Shown here one piece after another: positions 5,256 through 6,313 of a stretch of 6,313 nt of DNA. Location: positions 1 to 6,313 of the forward strand of contig JARIBR010000167.1 of the NCBI GenBank assembly GCA_029258695.1, given 5' to 3'. This DNA is from Quadrisphaera sp. GTDB lineage: Bacteria; Actinomycetota; Actinomycetes; Actinomycetales; Quadrisphaeraceae. The notes under the pieces were generated by a model. The model ran no database searches and was not told the origin of the DNA. It saw only the letters and a list, made by a program, of their open reading frames with translations. Made by a program: the position numbers and the translations under genes. Positions within the stretch are counted from its first letter, which is position 1; each line of letters begins with the position of its first letter.

Positions 5256-6313
5256 ATGGACGACGACCTGATCGACTCCCTGCGGGCTGCCGTGGCCGAC
5301 CCCGCCCGGGTCAGGACGCGGGCGATCGACGTGCACGCCGCCGCCCACGACGCCTCGCACGTGCTGCTCGTGCCCCGGGCCGTGGTCGTCGCTGCCGACG
5401 CCGGGGAGGTGGGTGCCCTGATGGCCGCCACGGCCGCCGCCGGTGTGCCGCTGGTGCTGCGCTCCGGCGGGACGAGCCTGAGCGGGCAGTCGGTCACCGA
5501 CGGGGTGCTCGTCGACGTCCGCCAGCACTTCCGCGGGGTGGAGGTCCTCGACGGCGGGGCCCGGGTGCGGGCCCAGCCCGGCATCACCCTCCGGGCCCTG
5601 AACGCCCGCCTGGCCCGCCACGGCCGGGCGCTGGGCCCCGACCCGGCGAGCGAGGTCGCGTGCACCGTCGGCGGGGTGGTGGCCAACAACTCCTCGGGCA
5701 TGGCCTGCGGCACCGAGGACAACGCCTACCGCACGCTGGAGTCGCTGACCCTCGTGCTGCCCAGCGGGACCGTGGTGCAGACCGGGTCCGCCGACGCCGA
5801 CGAACGGCTGGCCGAGCGCGAGCCGGAGCTGCACGCCGGGCTGCTGGGCCTGCGCGAGCGGGTGCGGGCGAACTCCGCCTCGGTGGCGCACCTGCGCGCT
5901 CAGTTCGCGATGAAGAACACCATGGGCTACGGGCTGAACTCCTTCCTCGACCACGACCGCGCCGTCGACATCGCCGCGCGCCTGATGGTCGGCAGCGAGG
6001 GCACCCTCGGATTCGTCGCCGAGGCGACCTTCGCCACCGTCGCGGCGCAGCCCCACGCAGCGACCGCGCTGCTGGTCTTCGAGGACCTCGCGGGGGCCAC
6101 CGGCGCGCTGCCGGACCTCGTGGCCACCGGCGCCGCCACCCTGGAGCTGATGGACGCGGTCTCCTTGCGGGTGGGCCAGCGCGCCTCCGACGCCCCCGAC
6201 GTCGTCCGTGACCTGGCCGTCGAGGAGCACGCGGCGCTGCTCGTGGAGTACCGGGCCGACACCGCGGACGACCTCGCCGAGCTCACCGGCCGGGCCGCGG
6301 CGGTCATCGACGC
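5256..6313 (+). CDS. FAD-linked 2-hydroxyacid dehydrogenase, YdiJ/Dld-II-like (N-terminal part; runs off the window)
   Basis: The first 352 codons of a flavoprotein of the vanillyl-alcohol-oxidase/GlcD fold, which oxidises a D-2-hydroxyacid such as D-lactate or D-2-hydroxyglutarate and passes electrons onward. The FAD-binding domain (about 36-180) shows RSGGTSLSGQ (69-78), which holds the FAD pyrophosphate, GPDPASE (127-133) and GGVVANNSSGMACG (139-152). Next come KNTMGYGLN (220-228) and VGSEGTLGF (245-253), after which the FAD-oxidase C-terminal domain begins. This wording of the motifs matches the long actinobacterial proteins (roughly 930-1000 residues) that carry C-terminal iron-sulfur and CCG domains; those would lie beyond the right edge and cannot be confirmed here. 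The gene is divergent from the ArsR-like regulator across 92 bp. Without the rest of the protein, a shorter GlcD-type enzyme remains possible. Confidence 0.9.
   Translation, partial: MDDDLIDSLRAAVADPARVRTRAIDVHAAAHDASHVLLVPRAVVVAADAGEVGALMAATAAAGVPLVLRSGGTSLSGQSVTDGVLVDVRQHFRGVEVLDGGARVRAQPGITLRALNARLARHGRALGPDPASEVACTVGGVVANNSSGMACGTEDNAYRTLESLTLVLPSGTVVQTGSADADERLAEREPELHAGLLGLRERVRANSASVAHLRAQFAMKNTMGYGLNSFLDHDRAVDIAARLMVGSEGTLGFVAEATFATVAAQPHAATALLVFEDLAGATGALPDLVATGAATLELMDAVSLRVGQRASDAPDVVRDLAVEEHAALLVEYRADTADDLAELTGRAAAVID

Noticed and set aside
4977..6230. 417-codon minus-strand open frame across the regulator start and the FAD dehydrogenase.
   Set aside because: It runs antisense to a motif-rich flavoprotein and crosses the intergenic operator region; the composition is that of a shadow frame.
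1..6313. Defence system, CRISPR array, insertion sequence, tRNA or riboswitch.
   Set aside because: No direct-repeat array, transposase motif, cloverleaf-like segment or long structured leader was seen. All intergenic gaps are under 150 bp.

Overview
The window looks like chromosomal DNA from a high-GC actinobacterium. GC content is very high, third codon positions are almost always G or C, long spurious antisense ORFs occur, and the genes resemble common actinobacterial families. I cannot place the genus. The DNA is almost fully coding, with five genes, two of them cut by the window edges. I see no mobile element, CRISPR array, tRNA or rRNA.

Layout: (1) Positions 1-1204, minus strand: a zinc-dependent alcohol/formaldehyde-dehydrogenase-like MDR enzyme, missing only its extreme C-terminus. 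(2) Positions 1345-3219, plus strand, divergent from gene 1 across 140 bp: a 624-residue protein joining an N-terminal inosine-uridine type nucleoside hydrolase to a C-terminal ribokinase-type PfkB kinase. The two halves would carry out consecutive steps of nucleoside salvage: nucleoside to base plus ribose, then ribose to ribose 5-phosphate. (3) Positions 3233-4498, minus strand: an MFS exporter-like protein that converges on gene 2 with only 13 bp between stop codons, where an inverted repeat holds the gene 2 stop codon in its loop. (4) Positions 4495-5163, minus strand: an ArsR-like winged-helix regulator whose stop codon overlaps the GTG start of the MFS gene (GTGA), so the two form a coupled regulator-transporter operon. 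(5) Positions 5256 to the right edge, plus strand, divergent from gene 4: the N-terminal 352 residues of a GlcD/YdiJ/Dld-II-like FAD-dependent 2-hydroxyacid dehydrogenase.

The 92-bp gap between genes 4 and 5 is the most regulatory-looking part. Three TTGCA-type half-sites about 13-14 bp apart form two overlapping dyads directly in front of the regulator. A -10-like hexamer sits just 6 nt before its ATG, which suggests a leaderless, autoregulated transcript.

The most interesting items are the hydrolase-kinase fusion, the altered cation-site residues in its kinase half, and the operator cluster. None amounts to a wholly new system; the rest is ordinary actinobacterial metabolism and transport.
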